Shown: positions 1-8,362 of the stretch, piece after piece | Numbering within the stretch: position 1 is the first letter of the stretch | Layout: each line of letters opens with the position of its first letter | DNA from: Gillisia xinjiangensis | GTDB lineage: Bacteria; Bacteroidota; Bacteroidia; Flavobacteriales; Flavobacteriaceae | NCBI RefSeq assembly: GCF_046298265.1 | Contig: NZ_JBKAHK010000006.1 | Location: 248,001 to 312,000 of the forward strand | DNA: 64,000 bases | Direction of reading: 5' to 3' | The notes under the pieces: generated by a model | Told to the model about the DNA's origin: nothing | Databases searched by the model: none | Seen by the model: only the letters and a program-made list of their open reading frames with translations | Translations under genes and position numbers: made by a program

Positions 1-1358
1 AAGTGCGAATGTATTTGGGCCCTGCCATCATGTATAGCGTAACAACACTTACCTTATTTGTCATTGTTATTTGGTATATGGTGAATACAGCTCCAATGCT
101 TACACTTTACACACTTGCTCCCCTGCCATTTTTGTCCTTTGCAATTTACAAACTAAGCGTTGCCATCCATAAACGAAGCACCGTGGTACAGCAGTATTTA
201 TCTAAGCTGAATACCTTTACCCAGGAAAGCTTCAGCGGAATTTCTGTAATTAAATCTTACGGACTCGAACCCCAAACCAATAAAAATTTTACAGAACTTT
301 CCAATGGGAGCAAACAGAAAAATCTTGATCTTGTTAAAGTTCAGGCCTTTTTCTTTCCGCTAATGGTTCTTCTAATTGGTGTAAGTAACACACTTGTGAT
401 TTTTATAGGTGGAAGACAGGTTATATCAGGAGAGATCGAAAACATAGGGGTTATTGTTGAGTTTCTTTTATACGTAAATATGCTTACGTGGCCGGTAGCC
501 ACCGTAGGATGGGTAACCTCGATCGTTCAACAGGCAGAGGCTTCTCAAAAACGTATCAATGAATTCCTGAAAGAAGAGCCTCAAATAAAAAATCTAAATC
601 CGGAAAGCACTCCCATTCTAGGTGATATCGAATTCAAAAATGTTAGTTTCACCTATGAAGACACTAATATCACAGCGCTTCAAAATGTTTCCTTTACGGT
701 AAAGCGCGGAGAAACCTTGGCCATCATTGGGAAAACCGGTTCCGGGAAATCGACTATCCTTGAACTTATTGGAAGATTGTACGATGTACAAAGCGGAGTG
801 ATCGAAATAGATGAGAAAAACATACGCGACCTCAATTTGTATGATTTGCGCGACAGCATTGGATATGTGCCTCAGGATGCTTTTTTATTCAGCGATTCTA
901 TAAGGAATAATATACGCTTCGGAAAAACAAACGCCACAGATGAAGAGGTAATTGAAGCTGCAAAAAACGCTTCGGTACATCACAACATTATCGGCTTCAG
1001 CAAAGGATATGATACTGTTTTGGGAGAACGGGGAATCACGCTTTCCGGTGGGCAAAAACAACGGGTTTCTATCGCCAGGGCAATTATTCATGATCCACAG
1101 ATCTTGTTGTTTGACGATTGCCTTTCTGCAGTGGATACCGAAACCGAAGAAGAGATCCTTAATAACCTCTTCAAAATTTCAAAAGACAAAACCACCATTA
1201 TTGTAAGCCACAGGATCTCTTCAGCAAAAAATGCAGATAAGATAATAATCCTGGAAGACGGGCTTATCGTGCAACACGGAACGCATCAGGAGCTTATCAA
1301 TGCAGGAGGATACTATAAAGAACTTTATGCAAAACAATTAAGTGAAAAAGAAATGTGA
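1..1358 (+). CDS. ABC exporter, fused permease-ATPase (5' end cut by window)
   Basis: Half-transporter of the MsbA/BmrA exporter type: a membrane domain followed by a nucleotide-binding domain. The reading frame is already open at base 3 and the protein begins in mid membrane domain, so the N-terminal part lies before the window. Among the 451 visible residues, about 1-180 hold hydrophobic segments. The ATPase domain has Walker A GKTGSGKS (visible residues 243-250), the LSGGQ signature (about 347), Walker B ILLFDD (about 367) and the switch histidine in SHR (about 402), so it should hydrolyse ATP. The substrate cannot be read from sequence; drug or lipid export is usual for the family. The next gene starts 74 bases downstream on the same strand. 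Confidence 0.93.
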   Translation, partial: VRMYLGPAIMYSVTTLTLFVIVIWYMVNTAPMLTLYTLAPLPFLSFAIYKLSVAIHKRSTVVQQYLSKLNTFTQESFSGISVIKSYGLEPQTNKNFTELSNGSKQKNLDLVKVQAFFFPLMVLLIGVSNTLVIFIGGRQVISGEIENIGVIVEFLLYVNMLTWPVATVGWVTSIVQQAEASQKRINEFLKEEPQIKNLNPESTPILGDIEFKNVSFTYEDTNITALQNVSFTVKRGETLAIIGKTGSGKSTILELIGRLYDVQSGVIEIDEKNIRDLNLYDLRDSIGYVPQDAFLFSDSIRNNIRFGKTNATDEEVIEAAKNASVHHNIIGFSKGYDTVLGERGITLSGGQKQRVSIARAIIHDPQILLFDDCLSAVDTETEEEILNNLFKISKDKTTIIVSHRISSAKNADKIIILEDGLIVQHGTHQELINAGGYYKELYAKQLSEKEM

Positions 1359-1432
1359 AAAATTGTTGGTATATGTTAAAAATTTTTAGATTTTTGAACA
1401 GGACTTTAAACAACCACTAAAGATTTAATTTT

Positions 1433-1819
1433 ATGAGTGAAAATGGAATGATGGAGAAAGATGAAATCTTCTCTAAAGTATTACGAGCGGGAAGACGCAC
1501 TTATTTTTTTGATGTAAGAGCCACCAAAGCGGAAGATTATTACCTTACAATTACAGAGAGTAAAAAGTTCACAAATGCCGATGGTTCTTTTCATTATAAG
1601 AAACATAAAATTTATTTGTACAAAGAGGATTTTGAAGGATTTTCTGAAATTCTAAACGAAATGACTGATTATATCGTTTCTGAAAAAGGAGAAGAAGTTA
1701 TTAGTGACCGACACCAAAAGGATTTTAAAAAAGAATATGAGGACGGGGATGAAACTACAGAAACTTCTGAAAGCCCATCTGCCAAAAAATTTACAGACAT
1801 CAATTTTGATGATATTTAA
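1433..1819 (+). CDS. PUR-family / DUF3276 nucleic-acid-binding protein
   Basis: A 128-residue acidic protein of the DUF3276 family, common in Bacteroidota and related to the PUR-alpha nucleic-acid-binding fold. Residues 10-85 carry the conserved core (RAGRRTYFFDVRATKAEDYY, then a KKHKIYLYKEDFEGF strand); the C-terminal 40 residues are charged, low-complexity and probably disordered. Family knowledge suggests single-stranded DNA or RNA binding; nothing here shows a specific target. It is a single-gene unit: an intrinsic terminator follows at 1881-1908 and an ABC exporter precedes it. Confidence 0.85.
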   Translation: MSENGMMEKDEIFSKVLRAGRRTYFFDVRATKAEDYYLTITESKKFTNADGSFHYKKHKIYLYKEDFEGFSEILNEMTDYIVSEKGEEVISDRHQKDFKKEYEDGDETTETSESPSAKKFTDINFDDI

Positions 1820-1847
1820 CCCTCAATGAGGGTTAAATGCCCCGAGG
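1818..1847 (+). repeat. Dispersed palindromic element, copy 1
   Basis: AACCCTCAATGAGGGTT forms a 7-bp stem with a 3-base loop and overlaps the DUF3276 stop codon. It is followed by AAATGCCCCGAGG and a T-run. The same two-part motif recurs at 42990-43020, on the minus strand at 8319-8355, and in shortened form at 24687-24700. Here it may also act as a weak terminator. Confidence 0.6.
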
Positions 1848-1880
1848 TTTTTTTTTAATTCAGTAAATTATTAATTCAAG

Positions 1881-1908
1881 ACCGTCCTAAGAAATTAGGA
1901 CGGTTTTT
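1881..1908 (+). terminator. Intrinsic terminator after DUF3276 gene
   Basis: ACCGTCCTAA and TTAGGACGGT form a perfect 10-bp stem closed by a GAAA loop, followed by a T-run. It lies 61 bases past the DUF3276 stop and before the M14 peptidase gene. Confidence 0.85.
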
Positions 1909-1910
1909 AT

Positions 1911-1942
1911 ATATTAGGGGCTTGGATAAAACCCCCTAATAT
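1911..1942 (+). promoter_or_regulatory. Perfect inverted repeat ending 2 bases before a start codon
   Basis: ATATTAGGGG (1911-1920) and CCCCTAATAT (1933-1942) form a 10-bp stem with a 12-base loop. The right arm ends two bases before the ATG of the M14 peptidase (1945), so in mRNA it would cover the ribosome landing region. It could instead be a DNA operator. The repeat is seen directly; any regulatory role is inference. Confidence 0.5.
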
Positions 1943-1944
1943 TT

Positions 1945-4458
1945 ATGAAAAATTTTATTTATATCATAGCTTTCCTGTTTAGTTTTCAGGTAAGCGCGCA
2001 GGAGAATCTCGATCTTTCCTATTACCTCCCAGAAAATGTAACTTACAACCAGGATATTTCCACCCCACAGGAAGTATTGGGTTATGTTCCAGGAACCTGG
2101 CATGTAACCCACGATTTATTGATAAATTATATGCGTACCCTGGCAGATGAATCCCCCAGGATCTCCATAGAAAACAGAGGAACCACCTATGAAGGGCGGC
2201 CTCTGCTCCTGCTCACCATTACTTCTGAAGAAAATCAAAAGAAATTAGAAGAAATCCGAAAAAATCACCTGGAATTAACCCTTCCAGGTAGCGGGCAAAT
2301 TAATACCGCTGAAATGCCCATTGTAGTTTATCAGGGATTTTCTATTCACGGAAATGAAGCCAGCGGTTCTAATGCCGCTCTTTTAGCCGCCTATCATCTT
2401 GCCGCCGGGCAGGGTGCGAAAATTGAAAATTTACTGGAGAATACCGTGATCCTGTTTGATCCTTCCTTAAATCCTGATGGATTGCAACGCTTTGCCTATT
2501 GGGCCAATATCCATAAAAGCGAAAACCTTAACCCCGATCCTCAGGATAGGGAATTTGACGAGGTATGGCCAGGCGGAAGAACAAATCATTATTGGTTTGA
2601 CATGAACCGGGACTGGCTGCCCGTTCAATTGCCGGAATCCAGGGCAAGAATAGCCACATTTCACAAGTGGCAACCCAATATACTTACAGATCATCACGAG
2701 ATGGGATCCAATTCCACCTTTTTCTTTCAACCCGGAATTCCGGAAAGAACGCATCCCTTAACCCCGCAAATAAACCAGGATCTAACAAAAGAGATCGGGA
2801 CTTACCATGCAGCCGCTTTGGACAAAATTGGTTCGTTTTATTATACCGAGGAGAATTATGATGATTTTTACTACGGAAAAGGCTCAACTTTCCCGGATAT
2901 TAATGGAGGCATAGGAATTCTTTTTGAGCAGGGAAGTTCCAGAGGGCACGTTCAGGAAACCGATAATGGCCTTCTAACCTTTCCTTTTACAATCCGAAAT
3001 CAATTTACCACTGCCCTTTCCACCCTTGAAGCAGCGCAGAATATGAGGTCAAAAATCCTGGATTTTCAGCGAAATTTCTATAACAACGCTAGGAATTCTG
3101 CAGGAAAAGGAGCTTATATCTTCGGAAATTCAAAAGATCCAAACTCTGCATATCACCTTGCCGAAATATTAAAACGCCAGCAGGTAGAAGTTCACGAACT
3201 TGTAGAAGACCTTCAGGCCGATGGAAAATCCTATAAAAAAGGAACCGCTTATGTAATTCCAAAGAATCAGCGTCAGCACCGGCTTGTAGAGGCAATGTTT
3301 GAAAAACGAACCAAATTTGCAGATAGTTTATTTTATGACATTTCTGCCTGGTCTTTTCCCTATGCCTTTAACCTGGATTTTAATGACAATGTTGCCCTGA
3401 AATCTGCAGGAAATAAAATTGACAGTCTGCACAAACCTGAAATGGCACCGGTGAGCAAAAGCGAGTATGGTTATTTGATGGAATGGCATAATTACTATGC
3501 GCCGAAAGCCCTGAATATGATCCTTAAAGAGGATTTAAGAGCACAGGTAGCGATGCAGCCTTTTGAAGCTGCAGGTAAAATGTACGATTACGGAACTATT
3601 TTGATCCCAATCCAAAATCAGGAATTAAATTCCACGGAACTTTTCGAATTGGTTACTAAAATCTCCAAGGAAGCCAATATAGAATTCAATGCGGTAACAA
3701 CAGGACTCACCAAGGGAATATCTTTAGGAAGCAATGAATTTAGAGCCCTAAAACCTCAAAAGGTCGCGATGATTGTTGGGGAAGGAATCACTCCTTATGA
3801 TGCTGGGGAAATCTGGCATTTGTTTGATCAGCGTTATGAAATGCTGCTTACAAAACTGGACACACGTAATTTAGGGAGAGCAAATCTAAACAAATACACC
3901 GATATTATTTTGCCGAATAGCTGGGGTAATGCCCTGGGCAAGACCGAAATTGACAATTTAAAAGACTGGGTTAGAAATGGTGGAACTCTTATAGGTTATA
4001 AAAATGCAGCAAACTTTTTTAAACAGAATGATTTCATGAAGTTGGAATTTTTGGAAAATGATGTGAAACCAAAAAATGTAACTTTTGAAGAACGTCGTGA
4101 TTTCCGCGGTGCTCAGGGAATTGGAGGCGCTATTTTCCGCGCTAAACAGGATCGTTCCCATCCAGTCAATTTTGGATATGTGAATAATGAAATTCCATTA
4201 TTCCGGGACACCACCATTTTCGTTAAAGCAGATTCTACCAGCTATAACAATCCAATTCAGTATACAGCAAACCCATTGATAAGTGGATATATAAGCGATC
4301 CAAATCTAAAACTAATCGCGAACACCGTTCCTTTTAAAAAGGTGAGTATGGGAAGAGGAAATGTGATTTTGTTCACAGATAATACAAACTTCAGGGCATT
4401 CTGGTATGGAACCAATAAGCTTTTGATGAACGCGATCTTCTTCGGGGACGAAATGTAG
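1945..4458 (+). CDS. Secreted M14-family zinc carboxypeptidase
   Basis: An 837-residue protein with a signal peptide (about residues 1-18, ending near VSAQ), so periplasmic or exported. Residues about 50-370 form an M14 metallopeptidase domain: the HxxE zinc motif is HGNE at 135-138, a later DHHEMG supplies His250/His251, and Glu328 in LFEQGSSRG fits the catalytic glutamate. Conserved SLNPDGLQR and MNRDW blocks also match M14 enzymes of Bacteroidota. Residues about 370-837 form a long C-terminal region resembling a class I glutamine-amidotransferase-like accessory domain (GEGITPYDAGEIWHLFDQRY). It probably degrades peptides in the envelope; the substrate is unknown. It stands alone, bounded by terminators on both sides, and its start lies beside the inverted repeat at 1911-1942. 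Confidence 0.9.
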   Translation: MKNFIYIIAFLFSFQVSAQENLDLSYYLPENVTYNQDISTPQEVLGYVPGTWHVTHDLLINYMRTLADESPRISIENRGTTYEGRPLLLLTITSEENQKKLEEIRKNHLELTLPGSGQINTAEMPIVVYQGFSIHGNEASGSNAALLAAYHLAAGQGAKIENLLENTVILFDPSLNPDGLQRFAYWANIHKSENLNPDPQDREFDEVWPGGRTNHYWFDMNRDWLPVQLPESRARIATFHKWQPNILTDHHEMGSNSTFFFQPGIPERTHPLTPQINQDLTKEIGTYHAAALDKIGSFYYTEENYDDFYYGKGSTFPDINGGIGILFEQGSSRGHVQETDNGLLTFPFTIRNQFTTALSTLEAAQNMRSKILDFQRNFYNNARNSAGKGAYIFGNSKDPNSAYHLAEILKRQQVEVHELVEDLQADGKSYKKGTAYVIPKNQRQHRLVEAMFEKRTKFADSLFYDISAWSFPYAFNLDFNDNVALKSAGNKIDSLHKPEMAPVSKSEYGYLMEWHNYYAPKALNMILKEDLRAQVAMQPFEAAGKMYDYGTILIPIQNQELNSTELFELVTKISKEANIEFNAVTTGLTKGISLGSNEFRALKPQKVAMIVGEGITPYDAGEIWHLFDQRYEMLLTKLDTRNLGRANLNKYTDIILPNSWGNALGKTEIDNLKDWVRNGGTLIGYKNAANFFKQNDFMKLEFLENDVKPKNVTFEERRDFRGAQGIGGAIFRAKQDRSHPVNFGYVNNEIPLFRDTTIFVKADSTSYNNPIQYTANPLISGYISDPNLKLIANTVPFKKVSMGRGNVILFTDNTNFRAFWYGTNKLLMNAIFFGDEM

Positions 4459-4478
4459 AAAGCGATATTTTATAAATG

Positions 4479-4512
4479 AAAGGGATTTAGTTTCGGAAAC
4501 TAAATCCCTTTT
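4479..4512. terminator. Bidirectional terminator between convergent genes
   Basis: A perfect 15-bp stem (AAAGGGATTTAGTTT with its complement) around a 3-base CGG loop, with A and T runs at both ends. It lies between the M14 gene (plus) and the CsaA-like gene (minus) and can serve both. Confidence 0.85.
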
Positions 4513-4551
4513 CTATTTGCTAAACTGAATTTTTGAACTGCTGTACCTTTA

Positions 4552-4887
4552 CTAGCCTATACGCAGTCCATTCTCTACAGGAAATCCAGGATTCAAAAGA
4601 ACGATATCATTCTTAGCTCCTACAGCTCCAAGTATAAGACATTCACTCATGAAATCGGCGATTTGTTTCTTCGGAAAATTAACTACCGCTACAATTTGCT
4701 TCCCAAGAAGATCTTCTTTAGAATACCGGGATGTGATTTGCGCCGATGATTTTTTCAATCCTATTGCTGCCCCAAAATCTATTTTAACCTGATAGGCAGG
4801 AACTCGTGCTTTAGGGAAATCATTTACCTCAACAATAGTTCCCACTCTCATTTCAACTTTTTCAAAATCACTCCAGCTTAATTCCAT
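4552..4887 (-). CDS. csaA: CsaA-like tRNA-binding (EMAP/OB-fold) protein
   Basis: A 111-residue single-domain protein matching CsaA: N-terminal WSDFEKVEMRVGTIVEV, central QVKIDFG and GLKKSSAQIT, and C-terminal LGAV...IVLLNPGFPVENGLRIG. The fold is the EMAPII-like OB domain also found at the ends of some tRNA synthetases. Members bind tRNA and were described as export-related chaperones in Bacillus. Full family length. It is monocistronic, facing the M14 gene across a shared terminator, and its upstream side opens onto the gene-free repeat field at 4970-5350. Confidence 0.88.
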   Translation of the reverse strand: MELSWSDFEKVEMRVGTIVEVNDFPKARVPAYQVKIDFGAAIGLKKSSAQITSRYSKEDLLGKQIVAVVNFPKKQIADFMSECLILGAVGAKNDIVLLNPGFPVENGLRIG

Positions 4888-4969
4888 CTGTTTATATTTA
4901 TTGTTTTTAATTATGTTTTATAACATTGTGGATTATTTTTTTTGATCTCAGTTAAGAATTGTTGTTTTG

Positions 4970-5350
4970 ATTCGTTCCTAAATAACCACAAAGCACACCA
5001 AGAAAAACGCCGAGAGCATAAAGAAAAAAAATGATATTTGAAAATGAACCAATTGGACAATTATTGAATTGAAAATTAGAAAAAAATTACTTGACAGAAG
5101 TGCCGAATGAAATGGCAAGACTTTGCGAACTTTGCGGAAACTTTGTGCCCTTGGTTGTAAAAAAGTTCATAGTTGAAAAATTCAAAAGTTAACCGCTAAA
5201 CGGAAAGCCTTTTTTTTGGTAAAAAAATTTAACTACAGAAAGCTCAAGAAAAATCCGCGCATAGAAAAGAGAACTGAAAACGCGCTGGAAAAGAGAATTT
5301 CTCTGTGACCTTTGTGTAAAACTTTGCGACCTTTGCGGCTAAAGAAGGCA
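4970..5350. repeat. Gene-free region with degenerate CTTTGCG/CTTTGTG repeats
   Basis: The stretch 4888-5531 has no convincing gene. It holds at least three blocks of the same degenerate motif: 4977-5024 in reverse orientation (ACCACAAAGCACACC), 5118-5162 (GACTTTGCGAACTTTGCGG, then CTTTGTGCCCTTGG) and 5299-5345 (CTCTGTGACCTTTGTG, then CTTTGCGACCTTTGCGGC). I recall similar intergenic repeats in Bacteroidota; their function is unknown. Confidence 0.6.
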
Positions 5351-5531
5351 CCTTTCTACAATTTCCTAAAACATAACCTTGTTTTTTAATGGTCATATGC
5401 AATTCGCATTTCTTCATGGGTGTTTGTATCTCATTTTAGATATGCTCATTTCATAGGATAATTAAATGTTCAATAAAGATAGAAAAACTGTGCAAACTCC
5501 TGATTGTATTGTAAATTTATCTCAAAAATTT

Positions 5532-6092
5532 ATGTCGAAAACAGCTTCAAATATGCTCCCCCTCGGAACAAAAGCACCAAATTTCAGGTTGGTAGATGCA
5601 ATTTCAAACAGGATGATGTCCCTTGAGGATCTTAAAGGGGAAAAAGGAACTGTGGTTATGTTTATTTGCAATCATTGCCCATTTGTAAAACATATAAATG
5701 ATGAAATCGTAAGAATTGCAAACGATTACAGGGTGTCCGGATTCAGCTTTATAGCCATTATGAGTAATAATGTTGAAGAGTATCCGGATGATCATCCCGA
5801 CCACATGTGGAAATCTGCAAGAAAAAATCATTATCCCTTCCCCTACCTTTATGATCAAACCCAGGAAGTAGCGAAAGCCTATGATGCCGCCTGCACTCCC
5901 GATTTTTATTTGTTTGACGCTGAATTAATACTTATCTACCGCGGTCAACTGGATGATTCCAGGCCTGGAAATGGAATCCCTGTAAACGGAAGAGATCTTA
6001 GGGAAGCCCTTGATGCTGTTTTAGGAAACAGAAAGGTTTATGAGCCTCAAAAACCAAGCATAGGTTGCAACATAAAGTGGAAAAATAATTAG
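5532..6092 (+). CDS. Thioredoxin-fold (AhpC/TSA-type) redox protein
   Basis: A 186-residue cytosolic thioredoxin-fold protein. The CxxC-like site is FICNHCPFVKH, typical of the redoxin subgroup found widely in Bacteroidota and Cyanobacteria; DHMWKSARKNHYPFPYLYD and AYDAACTPDFYLFD are other conserved blocks. It probably acts as a thiol oxidoreductase, substrate unknown. An in-frame ATG exists at 5466, but the extra 22 residues do not resemble the family, so I chose the ATG at 5532 (MSKTASNMLPLGTKAPNF). A 1-Cys peroxiredoxin follows 100 bases downstream on the same strand, suggesting a shared role in oxidative stress. Confidence 0.85.
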   Translation: MSKTASNMLPLGTKAPNFRLVDAISNRMMSLEDLKGEKGTVVMFICNHCPFVKHINDEIVRIANDYRVSGFSFIAIMSNNVEEYPDDHPDHMWKSARKNHYPFPYLYDQTQEVAKAYDAACTPDFYLFDAELILIYRGQLDDSRPGNGIPVNGRDLREALDAVLGNRKVYEPQKPSIGCNIKWKNN

Positions 6093-6192
6093 TGGATTTC
6101 TTATAACCCCATCGATTTATTTGATATATTATTAACAGGTATTCAATTTTATATTGGTTAATTTTAGATTGAAATTTTAAAATAAAGATACA

Positions 6193-6834
6193 ATGGGCAC
6201 ACTTAGACTAGGAGATAAAGCACCAAATTTTGATGCTGAAACTTCAGAAGGAAAAATAAATTTTTATGATTATTTAGGAGACAGCTGGGGAATTTTATTC
6301 TCTCATCCTGCAGATTATACACCCGTTTGCACCACCGAGTTAGGTGCGGCAGCAAAATATAAAGACGAGTTCGAAAAACGAAACGTTAAAATGCTCGCGC
6401 TTAGTGTAGATGGTCTAGAATCTCATAAAGATTGGATCAAAGACATCAACGAAACTCAAAATACCACCGTGAATTTTCCTATCATTGCCGATGAGGATAA
6501 AAAAGTATCAGACCTATATGATATGATACATCCGAAGGCGGATGATACTTTAACGGTAAGATCGGTTTTTATAATAGCGCCAGATAAAACCATCAAGTTA
6601 ATGATCACCTATCCCGCGAGTACCGGAAGAAATTTCGCCGAATTATTAAGAGTTATAGATTCTTTGCAACTTACCGCATACCATAAAGTTGCTACTCCTG
6701 CAAACTGGAAAGAAGGAGAAGATGTGGTAATTAGTCCTTCAGTTTCAAATGAAGATGCTAAAAAGCTTTTCCCAAAAGGTTTCAAGGAGGTAAAACCATA
6801 CTTAAGATTGACTCCGCAGCCAAATTTGAAATAG
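6193..6834 (+). CDS. 1-Cys peroxiredoxin (Prx6 type)
   Basis: A 213-residue peroxiredoxin that reduces H2O2 and organic peroxides. The peroxidatic site is HPADYTPVCTTEL with Cys46; this is the only cysteine in the protein, so it is a 1-Cys enzyme with no resolving cysteine and needs an outside thiol. The long C-terminal arm (TPANWKEGEDVVISP...KGFKEVKPYLRLTPQP) is characteristic of Prx6. It follows a thioredoxin-fold protein, a possible reductant. A candidate terminator stem lies at 6874-6909. Confidence 0.95.
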   Translation: MGTLRLGDKAPNFDAETSEGKINFYDYLGDSWGILFSHPADYTPVCTTELGAAAKYKDEFEKRNVKMLALSVDGLESHKDWIKDINETQNTTVNFPIIADEDKKVSDLYDMIHPKADDTLTVRSVFIIAPDKTIKLMITYPASTGRNFAELLRVIDSLQLTAYHKVATPANWKEGEDVVISPSVSNEDAKKLFPKGFKEVKPYLRLTPQPNLK

Positions 6835-6873
6835 ATAAGCCGTTTCAACAGCCAGGTTTTTCAAAATAAAACC

Positions 6874-6917
6874 AACTCCTTTCCCAGATTATTTCCCCGG
6901 AGAGGAGTTATTTTTTT
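6874..6917 (+). terminator. Candidate terminator after peroxiredoxin
   Basis: AACTCCT (6874-6880) can pair with AGGAGTT (6903-6909), followed by ATTTTTTT. The loop is long (22 bases) and the right arm overlaps the stop codon of the convergent VOC gene, so confidence is moderate. Confidence 0.45.
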
Positions 6918-7579
6918 ACCATTTCCAAACGATCATGACTAAAAGTCACCTCGTAATTTTTATCCTGATGTTCAAATTTTATTCTGAAATCTGATCCAAA
7001 AGCCTCATCTCCTGTTGGAAACCAATCCTTAAGATTTTTATCTATGGTGATCAATAAGCCTTTATCATCACCGATGGCACAAAAATTCTTAAAATTTCCG
7101 TCAAAGACTTTCAAACCGCATTTTTGATGCAAAAACTGGTATTTCTCTTCAATAAAGGCTGTAGCCAAACCAACTTCAGCAATGCCCAAAATATTTTTTT
7201 CTGAAAAATCCGGGGATTCAGGTTTATTGAAATCTTTTCTTGAGATCAGTTCCAGAATATTGAAATCTACATCGTAAAAATAAATAGATTTGGCATTCCA
7301 CCCACTAAAATCAATGATCTCATCCTCGTTATTCTTTAATATTTCCACACGGGATTTTAACCATTTTAGAGCCAGATGCTCCTGCCTGTCTGGAATATGA
7401 AAAGCGATGTGATACGGGGTGGCATCTTCACTTTCCTGAAATTTTAAAACAGAATATCCAAGGCTTACCTGGAAGGAATCTTCCTCTTCATTTTTAATTA
7501 CCAGGCCCAAAGTATCCCTGTAAAACCGAAGTTGTTTCAGCAAACGGGAGGTCGATATTTCAAGTTCTTTAATTTTCAT
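6908..7579 (-). CDS. VOC (glyoxalase/dioxygenase superfamily) protein
   Basis: A 223-residue protein opening with the VOC signature MKIKELEISTSRLLKQLRFY and RDTLGL, then a first module ending in IYFYDVDFNILELISR (about residues 100-113). The remainder (about 125-220) looks like a second, weaker VOC module (GIAEVGLATAFIEE...FLHQKCGLKVF). The family includes glyoxalase I, extradiol dioxygenases and resistance proteins; the specific substrate cannot be told. It lies 66 bases downstream of the LOG-family gene on the same strand. Confidence 0.78.
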   Translation of the reverse strand: MKIKELEISTSRLLKQLRFYRDTLGLVIKNEEEDSFQVSLGYSVLKFQESEDATPYHIAFHIPDRQEHLALKWLKSRVEILKNNEDEIIDFSGWNAKSIYFYDVDFNILELISRKDFNKPESPDFSEKNILGIAEVGLATAFIEEKYQFLHQKCGLKVFDGNFKNFCAIGDDKGLLITIDKNLKDWFPTGDEAFGSDFRIKFEHQDKNYEVTFSHDRLEMVKK

Positions 7580-7645
7580 AAAAGATTTAGGGATTTATAA
7601 TTTTCAAGTGCTAATGGAATAGTGAGCCCAATCTTTAGATCGAAT

Positions 7646-8266
7646 TTAAGTCTGATTTTTATTCATCCATTTTGGAACAGGCATAGGTTTAAAATAAAGC
7701 ATTTTTTCAAACAGCATTTCCATGGTTTCCGAAACCAAAACCAGGTTCATATTCTCTTCCTTCAACAAACCTTTACGAACCATTTTGTGCAGCAATTCAA
7801 TCAAATCATCATAATAGCCATTAATATTTAAAATCCCAATAGGCTTTTTGTGGAGCCCAAGTTGTCCCCAGGTTAAGATCTCAAACAATTCCTCCAGCGT
7901 CCCAAAACCACCTGGCAATGCTACAAAACCATCGCTAAGATCGTGCATTTTAAGCTTTCGCTCGTGCATATCCTTCGTGGTAATTAAACTTGTTAACCCC
8001 GTATGCACAACTTCTTTGGTTTTCAGGAAATCCGGGATCACACCGGTTACTTTTCCATTATTGAATAATACTCCTTTCGCAACCTGCCCCATAAGGCCGA
8101 GTTTACTTCCACCGTAAATGAGTTCTATTTCCTTTTTGGCCAAAAAAGCTCCCACCTCATAGGCATCCTCATAAATCTTATTATCCAGACCATCACTGCT
8201 GGCACAAAAAACTGCCAGACTAAAAATATTATTTTTTGATTCCTCCATATTATTCATTTTAATCAA
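7646..8266 (-). CDS. LOG-family protein (cytokinin riboside phosphoribohydrolase-like)
   Basis: A 206-residue protein of the LOG/TIGR00730 Rossmann-fold family. The diagnostic PGGFGTLEE motif and a following ILTWGQLGLHKKPIGILN block are intact; the N-terminal VFCASSDG and IYGGSKLGLMG match the nucleotide-binding part. Family enzymes cleave nucleoside 5'-monophosphates at the N-glycosidic bond. Several start codons are close together (MIKMNNMEESK); the furthest is given. It is followed by the VOC gene on the same strand. Confidence 0.9.
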   Translation of the reverse strand: MIKMNNMEESKNNIFSLAVFCASSDGLDNKIYEDAYEVGAFLAKKEIELIYGGSKLGLMGQVAKGVLFNNGKVTGVIPDFLKTKEVVHTGLTSLITTKDMHERKLKMHDLSDGFVALPGGFGTLEELFEILTWGQLGLHKKPIGILNINGYYDDLIELLHKMVRKGLLKEENMNLVLVSETMEMLFEKMLYFKPMPVPKWMNKNQT

Positions 8267-8318
8267 AAACCTCTAGGTAAACCCACAAGGTATGAATTGA
8301 AAAATACTATTAAAAAAT

Positions 8319-8355
8319 TCGAGGCAAGCTTCGGCGAATTAAACCCTCCATGAGG
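8319..8355 (-). repeat. Dispersed palindromic element, copy 2
   Basis: Read on the minus strand this is CCTCATGGAGGGTTTAATTC followed by GCCGAAGCTTGCCTCGA. It aligns closely with the copy at 42990-43024 (CCTCATTGAGGGTTCAATTC, then CCCGAGGCCTGCC). It lies between prmC and the LOG-family gene. Confidence 0.6.
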
Positions 8356-8362
8356 AAAAAAT

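Noticed and set aside
5466..5531. Earlier ATG for the thioredoxin-fold gene
   Set aside because: The extra residues are not conserved in the family as I know it, and the ATG at 5532 gives the expected N terminus.
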